Notes: generated by a model not told the origin, from the letters alone. 64,000 bases of DNA from Mycolicibacterium crocinum (GCF_022370635.2 NZ_CP092362.2:5642001-5706000), one strand, 5' to 3'; positions 23,470 to 32,204 are shown, numbered from the stretch's first letter. Numbers and translations are program-made.

Positions 23470-25449
23470 GTGAGCTTCGGGTTCGGAGTCCTGATCGCGG
23501 TCTTGTTGCTGATCCTGCCGGGTGCGGTGGTGGCGCTGGCCGGGCGGCTGCGCTGGTACGTGGCACTCGGCGTGGGGCCGGTGTTGACGTACGGCGTTGT
23601 CGGCCTGGCCATCATCCCGTTCGGTGCGATCGGCATCCGGTGGAATGTCTGGACGGCTCTGCTGGCGCTCGCGATCGTGACAGCTGTCGTGTTTGGTTTG
23701 CGGATGCTGCTCACTCGGTACCGTGCCGCCGACCCCACCGTCGACGAGGTTTCGCTGTGGCCGGCGTTGGTGGTGGCGGCCGGGGTGATCTTCGGCGCGC
23801 TGCTGATCGGCTTCGCTGCCTGGCGGGGCATGCCGTACTGGCAGTCCATCCCCAGCAACTGGGACTCCGTCTGGCACGCCAACACCATCCGCTGGATCCT
23901 CGACACCGGCCAGGCGTCCTCGACGCACATGGGTGAGCTGCGCAACGTCGAGACCCACGCGTCGCTCTACTACCCCTCGGTGTTCCACGCGCTCGGCGCC
24001 GTACTGGCCCAACTGACCGGCGCCGCACCGACCACGGCGTACACGCTCAGCTCGCTGGCGGCGGCGGTGTGGCTGTTCCCGCTCAGCGCGGGTCTGCTGA
24101 CCTGGCAGCTGCTGCGGTCACGCTGGTCGCAGTGGCGCACGGCCGGGGCCGCGGCGACCGCGGCCGCGCTCTCGGCCTCATTCACCGCGGTGCCCTACGT
24201 CGAGTTCGACACCGCCTCGATGCCGAACATGGCGGCCTACGGCCTGGCCATACCGGCGTTCGTTCTGATCACCTCGTCGCTGCGGAACCGGGACCGCATC
24301 CCGCTGGCAGTGATCGCTCTGATCGGGGTGTTCTCGGTACACATCACCGGTGGCGTCGTGGTGGTCACGTTCGTGATCGCGTGGTGGCTGCTGGACGCGC
24401 TGTTACGACCGGTGCTCGGCCGCGTGCGCGACTTCGTCACCCTGGTGATCATCGCCGTGCCGACGTTGGCGGTGCTGTTGCCGCAATTCCTCGGCGTCCT
24501 CCAGCAGGCCGAGGTCATCGCCGGGCACGCCTTCGTCACCCACCTGGGCCGCAAACGAACGCTCTTCAACGCGATCGTCCAGCACACCCGGCACCTGAAC
24601 GACTATCCGATCCAGAACGTGATCATCGCGCTGGCCGGGGCGGGGTTCGTCCTGCTGCTGACCAAGCGGATCTGGTGGCCGGCCGCGGTGTGGCTGGTGC
24701 TGATCGTGTCGATCGTGCATTCCGGAGCGCCATTCGGCGGCCCGGTCGGCGCGATCGTGGGCAAGTACAGCGACCTGTTCTACAGCGACCCGCGCCGGCT
24801 GTCGGCAGTGGTGACGCTACTGCTGACCCCGATGGCCGGATATGCGCTGTACTCGCTGGCGTTGGTGGTGGTGGCCGGCGCTCGCCGACTGACCAGGCGA
24901 TGGGCCGCGACGCGGGAACCCGACCGCCGCTTCTGGATCGGCGCGACCGCGGTGCTGCTGGTCGCCGTCTGCTTCGGCCTGGCCTGGCACTACTTCCCGC
25001 GGCACCGCTACCTGATGGGCGAGAAGTACGACCGGGTGATCATCGACAACAAGGACCTCGAGGCGATGGCGTACCTGGCCACCCTGCCCGGGGCGCGGGA
25101 CACCCTGATCGGCAACGCCAACGTCGACGGCACCGCCTGGATGTACGCGGTCGCCGGCCTGCACCCGCTGTGGACGCACTACGACTACCCCGTGCAGCAG
25201 GGCCCCGGCTACAACCGGTTCGTGTTCTGGGCATACGCCGACGACGCCGACCACGACCCCCGGATCGCCGAGGCGGTGAAGGCGCTGAACATCCGCTATG
25301 TGCTGACCAGCGCACCGGTGGTTCGCGGGTTCGTCATGCCCGACGGACTAGTGTCACTAGACAAGTCCAAGTCGTGGGCGAAGATCTACGACAACGGCGA
25401 GGCCCGCATCTACGAATGGCGCGGATCTGCGCCGAAGGACACCCAATAA
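23470..25449 (+). CDS. Polytopic membrane glycosyltransferase, Rv3779-like
   Basis: This 659-residue protein starts at GTG. It has about 12-14 membrane segments from residue 5 to 520 and a soluble C-terminal domain with HYFPRHRYLMGEKYDRVI and YALNI-type segments. It matches Rv3779 in place and architecture (DUF6541-like). Notable loops are PSNWDSVWHANTIRWILDTG (about 137-156), rich in Asp/Trp like GT-C first loops, and NVETHASLYYPSVFHAL. Rv3779 has been linked to polyprenyl-phosphomannose synthesis in published work that I recall; the sequence itself only shows a GT-C-like membrane enzyme. It lies at the head of the galactan export genes, 28 bp before bpa. Confidence 0.85.
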   Translation: MSFGFGVLIAVLLLILPGAVVALAGRLRWYVALGVGPVLTYGVVGLAIIPFGAIGIRWNVWTALLALAIVTAVVFGLRMLLTRYRAADPTVDEVSLWPALVVAAGVIFGALLIGFAAWRGMPYWQSIPSNWDSVWHANTIRWILDTGQASSTHMGELRNVETHASLYYPSVFHALGAVLAQLTGAAPTTAYTLSSLAAAVWLFPLSAGLLTWQLLRSRWSQWRTAGAAATAAALSASFTAVPYVEFDTASMPNMAAYGLAIPAFVLITSSLRNRDRIPLAVIALIGVFSVHITGGVVVVTFVIAWWLLDALLRPVLGRVRDFVTLVIIAVPTLAVLLPQFLGVLQQAEVIAGHAFVTHLGRKRTLFNAIVQHTRHLNDYPIQNVIIALAGAGFVLLLTKRIWWPAAVWLVLIVSIVHSGAPFGGPVGAIVGKYSDLFYSDPRRLSAVVTLLLTPMAGYALYSLALVVVAGARRLTRRWAATREPDRRFWIGATAVLLVAVCFGLAWHYFPRHRYLMGEKYDRVIIDNKDLEAMAYLATLPGARDTLIGNANVDGTAWMYAVAGLHPLWTHYDYPVQQGPGYNRFVFWAYADDADHDPRIAEAVKALNIRYVLTSAPVVRGFVMPDGLVSLDKSKSWAKIYDNGEARIYEWRGSAPKDTQ

Positions 25450-25477
25450 CCATGGGACACGAGGGAATGCTCAACGC

Positions 25478-25981
25478 ATGACAGCCAACACAGACGACGA
25501 CAACATCGAGATCATCACCGGCGGCGACGAGGGCGGCGACGACGAGGGGCGCTCCGTGACCGACCTGGTGGAGCAGCCGGCCAAGGTGATGCGGATCGGC
25601 ACCATGATCAAGCAGCTGCTCGAGGAGGTGCGGGCCGCACCGCTCGACGACGCCAGCCGCACCCGGCTGCGCGAGATCCACGCGACGTCCATCCGCGAGC
25701 TCGAGGACGGCCTCGCCCCCGAGCTGCGCGATGAACTCGAACGCCTCGCGCTTCCGTTCACCGAAGACAGCATTCCGTCCGACGCCGAGCTGCGAATCGC
25801 GCAGGCTCAGCTGGTCGGCTGGCTGGAGGGCCTGTTCCACGGAATCCAGACCGCGTTGTTCGCCCAGCAGATGGCGGCCCGCGCGCAGCTGGAGCACATG
25901 CGCCAGGGTGCGCTGCCCCCGGGCATCGCGCAGCCCGGCCCGCCCGGAGTCCCCGGTCACGGCACCGGGCAGTACCTGTAG
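25478..25981 (+). CDS. bpa: Bacterial proteasome activator Bpa/PafE
   Basis: This 167-residue protein is the Rv3780 homologue. The N-terminus is acidic and disordered (DDDNIEIITGGDEGGDDEG). Residues about 33-145 form the four-helix bundle that assembles as a dodecameric ring (MRIGTMIKQLLEEVR, IHATSIRELEDGLAPELRDE, LVGWLEGLFHGIQTALFAQQ). After a Pro/Gly linker the chain ends in GQYL, the motif that docks in the alpha-ring of the 20S proteasome and opens its gate. It supports ATP- and Pup-independent degradation of unfolded proteins such as HspR. It is 8 bp before wzt. Confidence 0.95.
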   Translation: MTANTDDDNIEIITGGDEGGDDEGRSVTDLVEQPAKVMRIGTMIKQLLEEVRAAPLDDASRTRLREIHATSIRELEDGLAPELRDELERLALPFTEDSIPSDAELRIAQAQLVGWLEGLFHGIQTALFAQQMAARAQLEHMRQGALPPGIAQPGPPGVPGHGTGQYL

Positions 25982-25989
25982 CCACCACG

Positions 25990-26814
25990 GTGTCCTCCGC
26001 CGATCCGTACATCGAAACCCGCGACGCCTGGGTTGAGTTTCCGATCTTCGACGCGAAGACGCGGTCGCTGAAGAAGACGTTCCTGGGCGCCGCCGGTGGC
26101 GCGATCGGGCGCAACACCGAGAACGTCGTCGTCATCGAGGCGCTGCGGGACATCACGTTGTCGCTGAAGATGGGCGATCGGGTGGGCCTGGTCGGCCACA
26201 ACGGCGCGGGCAAGTCCACCCTGCTGCGACTGCTGTCGGGAATCTACGAACCGACGCGCGGGTCGGCCACCGTTCGCGGACGGGTCGCGCCGGTGTTCGA
26301 CCTCGGCGTCGGGATGGATCCGGAGATCTCCGGATTCGAGAACATCATCATCCGCGGGCTGTTCCTCGGGCAGACCCGCAAGCAGATGATGGCGAAGGTC
26401 GACGAGATCGCCGAGTTCACCGAACTCGGCGAATACCTGTCGATGCCGTTGCGGACCTACTCGACCGGTATGCGCGTGCGGCTGGCCATGGGCGTGGTCA
26501 CCAGCATCGACCCGGAGATCCTGCTGCTCGACGAGGGCATCGGGGCGGTCGACGCGGACTTCCTCAAGAAGGCACAGTCACGGCTGCAGCGTCTGGTCGA
26601 ACGCTCCGGAATCCTGGTGTTCGCCAGCCATTCCAACGAATTCCTGGCGCGGTTGTGCAAGACCGCGATGTGGATCGACCACGGCACCGTCAAGATGTCC
26701 GGCGGCATCGAAGACGTCGTGCGGGCGTACGAGGGTGAAGACGCGGCCCGGCATGTGCGAGAAGTGTTGGACGAGCACAAGTCCGATTGGTCCGACGGGC
26801 TCGCCACACCGTGA
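25990..26814 (+). CDS. wzt: ABC transporter ATPase for galactan precursor export (Wzt/RfbE)
   Basis: This 274-residue ATPase starts at GTG. It has the Walker A motif GHNGAGKST (about 69-77), the signature YSTGMRVRLAMG and Walker B EILLLDEGIGAVD. It corresponds to Rv3781, called RfbE, and pairs with the permease at 27722. Like the Wzt of O-antigen export, it has an N-terminal extension before the ATPase core (KKTFLGAAGGAIG). The substrate is most likely the lipid-linked galactan of arabinogalactan, since glfT1 lies between the two subunits. The stop overlaps the GTG of glfT1 (GTGA). It has no C-terminal sugar-binding domain. Confidence 0.92.
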   Translation: MSSADPYIETRDAWVEFPIFDAKTRSLKKTFLGAAGGAIGRNTENVVVIEALRDITLSLKMGDRVGLVGHNGAGKSTLLRLLSGIYEPTRGSATVRGRVAPVFDLGVGMDPEISGFENIIIRGLFLGQTRKQMMAKVDEIAEFTELGEYLSMPLRTYSTGMRVRLAMGVVTSIDPEILLLDEGIGAVDADFLKKAQSRLQRLVERSGILVFASHSNEFLARLCKTAMWIDHGTVKMSGGIEDVVRAYEGEDAARHVREVLDEHKSDWSDGLATP

Positions 26815-27725
26815 CCGACAAGGTGTGCGCCGTCGTCGTCACGCATCGGCGGCCCGATGACCTGGCCAAGTCCCTGGACGCGCTGAGCACCCAGACCCGG
26901 ATGGTCGACCACCTGATCGTCGTCGACAACGACAACGACGAACGGGTCCGTGATCTGGTCGCCGGACAACCCGTGCCGTCGACGTATCTCGGATCACGCC
27001 GAAACCTCGGTGGCGCAGGTGGTTTCGCGTTGGGCATGCTGCATGCACTCACGCTCGGCCCCGACTGGGTATGGCTGGCCGACGACGACGGGCGGCCCAA
27101 GGACGCCACCGTTCTGGCCACCCTGCTGGACTGCGCCGCGCGACATCAACTCGCCGAGGTGTCACCGATGGTCTGCGACCTCGACAACCCCGACCGGCTG
27201 GCCTTCCCACTGCGCCGCGGCCTGGTGTGGCGGCGGCACGTCTCCGAACTCGGCGACGACGATCTGCTGCCGGGAATCGCGTCGCTGTTCAACGGAGCGC
27301 TGTTCCGTGCTTCGACACTGGAATCGGTTGGTGTACCCGACATTCGGCTCTTCATCCGCGGCGACGAGGTGGACATGCACCGCAGGCTGGTGCTGTCGGG
27401 CCTGCCGTTCGGAACGTGCCTGAAAGCGACGTATCTGCATCCCCAGGGCAGTGACGAGTTCAAACCCATCCTCGGCGGACGCATGCACACGCAATATCCG
27501 GATGACCCGACCAAGCGATTCTTCACCTATCGCAACCGCGGCTACCTTCAGGCGCAGCGAGGGCTGCGCAAGCTGGTGTTCCAGGAGTGGGTGCGATTCG
27601 GATGGTTCTTCTTGGTACAGCGCCGCGACCCGAAAGGCTTCGCCGAGTGGATTCGCTTGCGGCGCTCGGGTCGGCGGGAAAGGTTCTTCCGGGGCGAGCG
27701 AAGCGACGGGAAAGGAACAAGATGA
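26811..27725 (+). CDS. glfT1: Galactofuranosyltransferase GlfT1
   Basis: This 304-residue GT2 enzyme has the same length as Rv3782. It adds the first two galactofuranose residues to decaprenyl-PP-GlcNAc-rhamnose. The N-terminal nucleotide-sugar part has VVTHRRPDDLAKSLDAL; the metal-binding motif is WVWLADDDGRP (about 85-95) and the catalytic base region FIRGDEVDMHRR (about 182-193). It starts at GTG 26811, overlapping the wzt stop, and its own stop overlaps the wzm start (ATGA). So the transporter and the enzyme that starts its substrate are translationally coupled. It acts on the cytoplasmic membrane face. Confidence 0.95.
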   Translation: MTDKVCAVVVTHRRPDDLAKSLDALSTQTRMVDHLIVVDNDNDERVRDLVAGQPVPSTYLGSRRNLGGAGGFALGMLHALTLGPDWVWLADDDGRPKDATVLATLLDCAARHQLAEVSPMVCDLDNPDRLAFPLRRGLVWRRHVSELGDDDLLPGIASLFNGALFRASTLESVGVPDIRLFIRGDEVDMHRRLVLSGLPFGTCLKATYLHPQGSDEFKPILGGRMHTQYPDDPTKRFFTYRNRGYLQAQRGLRKLVFQEWVRFGWFFLVQRRDPKGFAEWIRLRRSGRRERFFRGERSDGKGTR

Positions 27726-28552
27726 CATTCGTAGACGCCGCCGCGCAGTCGAAGACCTTCACCCGGGCGTGGGGAGATCTGCTCGACGGGTATCGCAAGC
27801 GCGAGCTGTGGCTGCACCTGGGGTGGCAGGACATCAAGCAGAAGTACCGCCGCTCGGTGCTCGGCCCGTTCTGGATCACGATCGCGACCGGAACCACGGC
27901 CGTCGCGATGGGCGGGCTGTACTCGCAGCTGTTCCACCTCCAGCTCTCCGAGCACCTCCCATATGTGACGCTCGGGCTGATCATCTGGAACATGATCAAC
28001 GCCGCCATCCTCGAGGGCGCGGACGTGTTCATCGCCAATGAGGGCCTGATCAAACAACTTCCGACGCCGCTGAGCGTCCACGTCTATCGGCTGGTGTGGC
28101 GACAGATGATTCTGTTCGGGCACAACATCGTCATCTACGTGGTGATCGCGATGATCTTCCCGAAACCGTGGTCGTGGGCGGACCTGTCGGCGATTCCGGC
28201 GCTGCTGCTGATCATGTTGAACTGCGTATGGGTGTCGTTCTGTTTCGGCATCCTGGCTACCCGCTACCGCGATATCGGGCCGCTGCTGTTCTCGATCGTG
28301 CAGTTGCTGTTCTTCATGACGCCGATCATCTGGAACGACAACACGCTGCAGCAGCAGGGTGCCGGCCAGTGGGCCAAGATCATCGAACTCAACCCGCTGC
28401 TGCACTACCTCGACATCCTGCGCGCTCCCCTGCTCGGTGCTGACCAACACCTGCGGCACTGGGCCGTCGTCATCGGACTGACGATCCTCGGCTGGCTGGT
28501 GGCCGCGTTCGCACTGCGGCAATACCGGGCTCGGGTTCCGTACTGGGTCTAG
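27722..28552 (+). CDS. wzm: ABC-2 permease for galactan precursor export (Wzm/RfbD)
   Basis: This 276-residue permease corresponds to Rv3783. The N-terminal amphipathic region LHLGWQDIKQKYRRSVLGPF (about 37-56) and six hydrophobic segments between about 58 and 265 are typical of O-antigen type ABC-2 permeases. A Trp/Asn-rich MTPIIWNDNTLQQQ loop lies at about 199-212. It should dimerise with two Wzt subunits to move lipid-linked galactan across the inner membrane. The start ATG overlaps the glfT1 stop. It is the last gene of this unit, and an SOS-boxed gene follows 56 bp on. Confidence 0.92.
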   Translation: MTFVDAAAQSKTFTRAWGDLLDGYRKRELWLHLGWQDIKQKYRRSVLGPFWITIATGTTAVAMGGLYSQLFHLQLSEHLPYVTLGLIIWNMINAAILEGADVFIANEGLIKQLPTPLSVHVYRLVWRQMILFGHNIVIYVVIAMIFPKPWSWADLSAIPALLLIMLNCVWVSFCFGILATRYRDIGPLLFSIVQLLFFMTPIIWNDNTLQQQGAGQWAKIIELNPLLHYLDILRAPLLGADQHLRHWAVVIGLTILGWLVAAFALRQYRARVPYWV

Positions 28553-28600
28553 TTGGCGCAGCCTCGCGCTGAAGAATCGTGTCACACCCCGGTGGCATAC

Positions 28601-28616
28601 TCGAATATGTGTTCGA
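28601..28616. promoter_or_regulatory. LexA/SOS box
   Basis: TCGAATATGTGTTCGA fits the mycobacterial SOS consensus TCGAAC-N4-GTTCGA with one mismatch (T for C at position 6). It lies at the start of a 13E12-family gene; in M. tuberculosis several such genes, including Rv3776, are reported LexA targets. It spans the likely GTG start codon, so LexA would block the gene directly. Confidence 0.75.
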
Positions 28617-30102
28617 TACCCGGTCGGCGAGTGATGTGTCGGTGGTGGATTCCATCGTCGATTCCGCCCACGCCGAGAACCGGGAGGCCGCGCGGCGGCT
28701 GGCCTGGATCGGGGAGTTGGTGGCACGGCGCTGCTCCGATGACGAACACGCGCATTGGGCCTGTGATGCGTGGGACGCCGCGGTGGCCGAGGTATCGGCA
28801 GCTCTGGGGCTGACCTCCGGCCGAGCCTCAAACGAGATGCTGATGGCGACGGCCTTGCGCCACCGCCTGCCCCGGGTGGCCGAGCTGTTCCTGGCCGGCT
28901 CGCTCAGTTATCGGGTGTGTGAGGCGATCACTGATCGCACCTATCTGATTCGCGACCGCGAAACCTTGATGTTGGTGGATACGGCAATCGCCCAGGATGC
29001 TCAGACGTGGGGCGCGCTGTCGACGCTGAAGTTGCAGCGCGCCATCGACTTCTGGGTGAACCGCTATGACCCGGGGGCGGTGCGGCAGGTCCGATCCCGG
29101 TCCCGGGATCGCGATGTCATCGTCACCGTCGACCCCGGCGCCGGCACCGCTGAAATCATCGGGCGCCTGTCGGCGACCGACGGCGAACTCGTGAAACGCA
29201 CGCTGACCCGGATCGCCTACTCGGTGTGTGACGACGATCCGCGCACCATGGCCCAACGGCGCTCGGATGCCATGGGCGCCATGGCCGCTGGCGCCGACCG
29301 GCTGGCGTGCCTGTGCGACAACCCCGACTGCCCCGCCGCCGATCAGGACGGGCGGGCGGCGAGTGTGGTGGTCCACGTGCTCGCCGACGCTGACGTCCTC
29401 GAGTCCGTGCCGGATCCAGACATGCATGGCGAAGGCCCCGAGCCGGGGCCTGTTGAGTGGGTTCTGCGTGACGACGAGCCCGCTGCTGTACCCGAGAGCG
29501 CAAGCCCGCGCGGCGCAACCGGGGTGATGACGGGCAACCGAGGCATCGTGCCCGCACCGCTGCTGGCTGAGCTCATCAAGGCTGGGGCGACGGTGCGGCC
29601 TTTGCGCCGGCCGAAGGACCAACCCGAACCGCAGTATCGGCCCTCCACGGCACTGGATGAGTGGGTGCGGATGCGGGACATGACGTGTCGCTTCCCGAAC
29701 TGCGATGTGCCCGCCGAGTTGTGCGATGTCGACCACACCATCGCCTGGCCGTTCGGCCCGACCCATCCGTCGAACCTCGCCTGCAAATGCCGAAAGCACC
29801 ACCTGCTCAAGACCTTTTGGGCGGGCTGGTCGGATCGTCAGAATCCCGACGGCACGATTGTATGGACGTCGCCGACCGGGCGTACGTACACCACCCGGCC
29901 CGGCAGCCACCTGCTGATGCCCACTTGGAACACCACCACCGCCACCCTGCCGCCACCCACCGGCCAACCCCCCACAGCCATCGGCACCATGATGCCTACC
30001 CGACGCACAACCCGGGCAGCCCAACGCGCCCAACGCATCACAGCCGAACGCAAACTCAACGACGCCCGCGTCGCCGAACGCACCCGACCGCCACCGTTTT
30101 AA
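28609..30102 (+). CDS. 13E12-repeat family protein, DUF222 with C-terminal HNH nuclease
   Basis: This protein of 497 residues from GTG 28609 (reading FDTRSASDV) could be extended to GTG 28579. The N-terminal two-thirds is the DUF222 domain typical of REP13E12 proteins (HRLPRVAELFLAGSLSYRVC, FWVNRYDPGAV). The C-terminal HNH endonuclease domain has MRDMTCRFPNCDVPAELC, then DVDHTIAWPFGPTHPSNLAC and KCRKHHLLKTFW: two zinc-type Cys pairs and the catalytic His. The family is multi-copy and recombination-prone in mycobacteria, though no flanking repeats were seen here. An SOS box covers the start. DNA damage induction is expected; the biological role is unknown. M. tuberculosis Rv3776 is near by in the syntenic block. 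Confidence 0.92.
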   Translation: MFDTRSASDVSVVDSIVDSAHAENREAARRLAWIGELVARRCSDDEHAHWACDAWDAAVAEVSAALGLTSGRASNEMLMATALRHRLPRVAELFLAGSLSYRVCEAITDRTYLIRDRETLMLVDTAIAQDAQTWGALSTLKLQRAIDFWVNRYDPGAVRQVRSRSRDRDVIVTVDPGAGTAEIIGRLSATDGELVKRTLTRIAYSVCDDDPRTMAQRRSDAMGAMAAGADRLACLCDNPDCPAADQDGRAASVVVHVLADADVLESVPDPDMHGEGPEPGPVEWVLRDDEPAAVPESASPRGATGVMTGNRGIVPAPLLAELIKAGATVRPLRRPKDQPEPQYRPSTALDEWVRMRDMTCRFPNCDVPAELCDVDHTIAWPFGPTHPSNLACKCRKHHLLKTFWAGWSDRQNPDGTIVWTSPTGRTYTTRPGSHLLMPTWNTTTATLPPPTGQPPTAIGTMMPTRRTTRAAQRAQRITAERKLNDARVAERTRPPPF

Positions 30103-30533
30103 CCGGGGTAGGACCCGTGGTCGGGCTCCGGGCCGAAGACGAATCGCCTGCCCGACAGCTCATGTGGAGTAATGCGCACGAAGCGCAGCTTCTCGGTCGC
30201 GACCCAGGGAAGTAGTTGGGCGCGTTCAGCTTCGTGGATCTCGTCGGACGAACTCAGCACGCGTGCGGTCCCGCGGATGATCACGCTCCAGCCGCCAACG
30301 ACATTGTGATCGTCGACCTCGAACAGCACCTTGTCGTTCATGACTGTGCTGAACAGCTTGGTGCCCTCGGCCGTTCGGAACAACACCGTGTGGTTCTGAG
30401 TCACGAAGTTGACCGGAAAAATCTCCAATTGATCGCCGACCTGCGTCACCAGCCGGCCCAGCGCGGCGCTCTTCAATAGATCCCAACTCTCGTGGTCGCT
30501 GAGAACCGCGATCGGATCCTGTTGGACTGTCAT
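30099..30533 (-). CDS. Pyridoxamine 5'-phosphate oxidase-like flavin-binding protein
   Basis: This 144-residue protein is read from ATG 30533 (MTVQQDPIAVL); another ATG at 30554 would add seven residues. It is a split-barrel PPOX-type protein: LLKSAALGRLVTQVGDQLEI, FPVNFVTQNHTVLFRTAEGTK and a late WVATEKLRFVRITPHELSGR. Such proteins bind FMN, F420 or heme; the length and the FPVNFV motif are like the pyridoxamine 5'-phosphate oxidase-like F420-family proteins of mycobacteria. The 3' end overlaps the stop of the 13E12 gene by 4 bp, convergently. The substrate is unknown. Confidence 0.88.
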   Translation of the reverse strand: MTVQQDPIAVLSDHESWDLLKSAALGRLVTQVGDQLEIFPVNFVTQNHTVLFRTAEGTKLFSTVMNDKVLFEVDDHNVVGGWSVIIRGTARVLSSSDEIHEAERAQLLPWVATEKLRFVRITPHELSGRRFVFGPEPDHGSYPG

Positions 30534-30593
30534 GGACAGATTTTCCCGCCGCAAACATGCGTGGTCATAGGGCCGAACGGCCCTCCCCTAAGG

Positions 30594-31304
30594 TCAGCCG
30601 TCACCACGTGTGCTGATGATCCGGTCCGCGATATCGGCGAGTTTGGTGTTCCTCTCCTGTGAGAGCCGCCGCATCAGTTCGAACGCAGCGGTTTCGTCGA
30701 CCTTGAAGCGCTCCATGATGATGCCTTTGGCCTGACCGATGCGATCGCGGCTGACGACCGCCGAGTGCATCTGTTCGGCATGCCGACTGGCCAGCAAGGC
30801 CGCGGCCGCGTGGGCCGCGAGCACCGAGCCGGTCATCACGCTCTCCTCGTCCCATGCCCGGGGTTCAAATCCGAAGAGGTTCAGCGCGCCGGCAGTCTGG
30901 TCGCTGGTGTACAGCCGGTACGACATGCCGCTGAGCACGCCGATCTTGATTGCGCCGGCAGCGTAGGCAGGCCACCTCGTGTCAGCGCGAAAATCGTCGA
31001 CCTGCACGACCAGCTCGCCGGTGGCCGCTGCCAGGCACGGGCCCTCATCAAGAATGCGCTGCAGTTCGTCGAGGTCGTGCGGAAGTTCGCTGGTACCGGC
31101 GAGGGACTCGAACCGGCCCCCTCGGCTGACGAGCAATATCCCGGCGGTGTCGATACCGGGAATCAGCTCGACCGCCGCACTTGTGACCTCCGACAGCACG
31201 TCCTGGACCGACTTCGGGCCGGCCACTGCTCGTGCCAGCTCTGCCATGCGCCCGGCCAAATCGCGATTTGCGGATGGGGACATGCGCCGTGATTTCCCAT
31301 CCAC
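30594..31304 (-). CDS. GAF-ANTAR RNA-binding antitermination regulator
   Basis: This 236-residue protein has an N-terminal GAF domain (about 28-165; VELIPGIDTAGILLV, ILDEGPCLAAA) and a C-terminal ANTAR domain (about 180-232) with RDRIGQAKGIIMERFKVDET and the helix pattern LMRRLSQERNTKLADIADRII. ANTAR proteins bind paired stem-loops in mRNA leaders and prevent termination. In mycobacteria, GAF-ANTAR proteins are linked to stress and lipid regulation. A second start, MSPSANRD, lies eight codons in. The neighbour upstream is divergent at a distance of 57 bp. Its RNA target is not in the adjacent sequence as far as I can see. Confidence 0.92.
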   Translation of the reverse strand: MDGKSRRMSPSANRDLAGRMAELARAVAGPKSVQDVLSEVTSAAVELIPGIDTAGILLVSRGGRFESLAGTSELPHDLDELQRILDEGPCLAAATGELVVQVDDFRADTRWPAYAAGAIKIGVLSGMSYRLYTSDQTAGALNLFGFEPRAWDEESVMTGSVLAAHAAAALLASRHAEQMHSAVVSRDRIGQAKGIIMERFKVDETAAFELMRRLSQERNTKLADIADRIISTRGDG

Positions 31305-31361
31305 AGGTATCTCAACACGTCCGGTGAGCTTGGCCAGCGGTTAGCCGGGTACCTCAGCCCC

Positions 31362-32204
31362 ATGCCATTCCTGCAGTTCAATGACCTGGCCAAACACTTC
31401 ACCGAGCACTTCCGACGCGTCCAGAACTGCGTCGATCCGCGATATGTGCGACCTGACTGGGTCGCCCGCAACCTGGAACTGGAACGCCACCTCCTGCCCG
31501 TTCCACCCGCCGATTTCCTGCGCCACCCGGCGATCCGCTACCAGATGTTCGTCGACGAGCGAGTCGTGGCACACGAGCTCCCGTTCATCCGCCGACGCCT
31601 ACCCGACGATCAGCTGCTCGCCGAAGACCCGATCGGCGACCCGCCCACCACGACGCTGCCGGACAGCGGCGTCAGGACCTCCTCGAACACCGTGCATCAG
31701 CTGTTTCACCTGCTGCGCTATGAAGAGACGACCGGACGGCAGCTGGGCGACATCGGAACCGTCGTCGAATGGGGTGGCGGATTCGGCAGCCTGATGCGAC
31801 TTCTTGTTCGGCGCCACGGCGGCCAGCCGACGTGTGTGATCTTCGATACGCCGATCTTCTCGGCGGTCCAGTGGCTGTATCTGTCGGCCGTCCTTGGCGA
31901 GGACGGCGTCGCGCTCCATTCCAGCGCGCCGGTGGAACCTGTTGCGGGCCGGGTGAACCTGGTCCCGATCGGGTTGGCGATGGATACGACCGTGGCGGCC
32001 GATCTGTTCATCTCGAACTGGGCGCTCAACGAGAGCACTTCGGCGGCCCAGCACGACGTGATCGTCCGGGATTGGTTCGGCGCGCACTCACTGCTGCTGG
32101 CGATGCATGCCGGTGATCCCCTTACCGAGAGAGCGCTGGACCGCGGCGCGCGAGCGGTGCCGCTCGGCGACTTCATGCCGGGCCAGCAGTATCTGGTCGC
32201 GTAA
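31362..32204 (+). CDS. Putative sugar O-methyltransferase
   Basis: This 280-residue protein contains VVEWGGGFGSLMRLL (about 132-146), which reads like motif I of a class I SAM-dependent methyltransferase, followed by VIFDTPIFSAVQ with an acidic residue at the end of strand 2. The N-terminal region has FVDERVVAHELPF and a conserved STLxxTYHL-type pattern is replaced by SSNTVHQLFHLLRYE. This order fits the putative sugar O-methyltransferase family. Its location in a cell-wall sugar locus agrees, but the gene is not part of the M. tuberculosis block as I know it. Substrate is unknown. It stands convergent with the HD gene, 5 bp apart. Confidence 0.65.
   Translation: MPFLQFNDLAKHFTEHFRRVQNCVDPRYVRPDWVARNLELERHLLPVPPADFLRHPAIRYQMFVDERVVAHELPFIRRRLPDDQLLAEDPIGDPPTTTLPDSGVRTSSNTVHQLFHLLRYEETTGRQLGDIGTVVEWGGGFGSLMRLLVRRHGGQPTCVIFDTPIFSAVQWLYLSAVLGEDGVALHSSAPVEPVAGRVNLVPIGLAMDTTVAADLFISNWALNESTSAAQHDVIVRDWFGAHSLLLAMHAGDPLTERALDRGARAVPLGDFMPGQQYLVA

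Noticed and set aside
29001..30102. 13E12 gene as a mobile element or insertion site
   Set aside because: The gene has no terminal repeats, target duplication or transposase near by; it is kept as an ordinary CDS.
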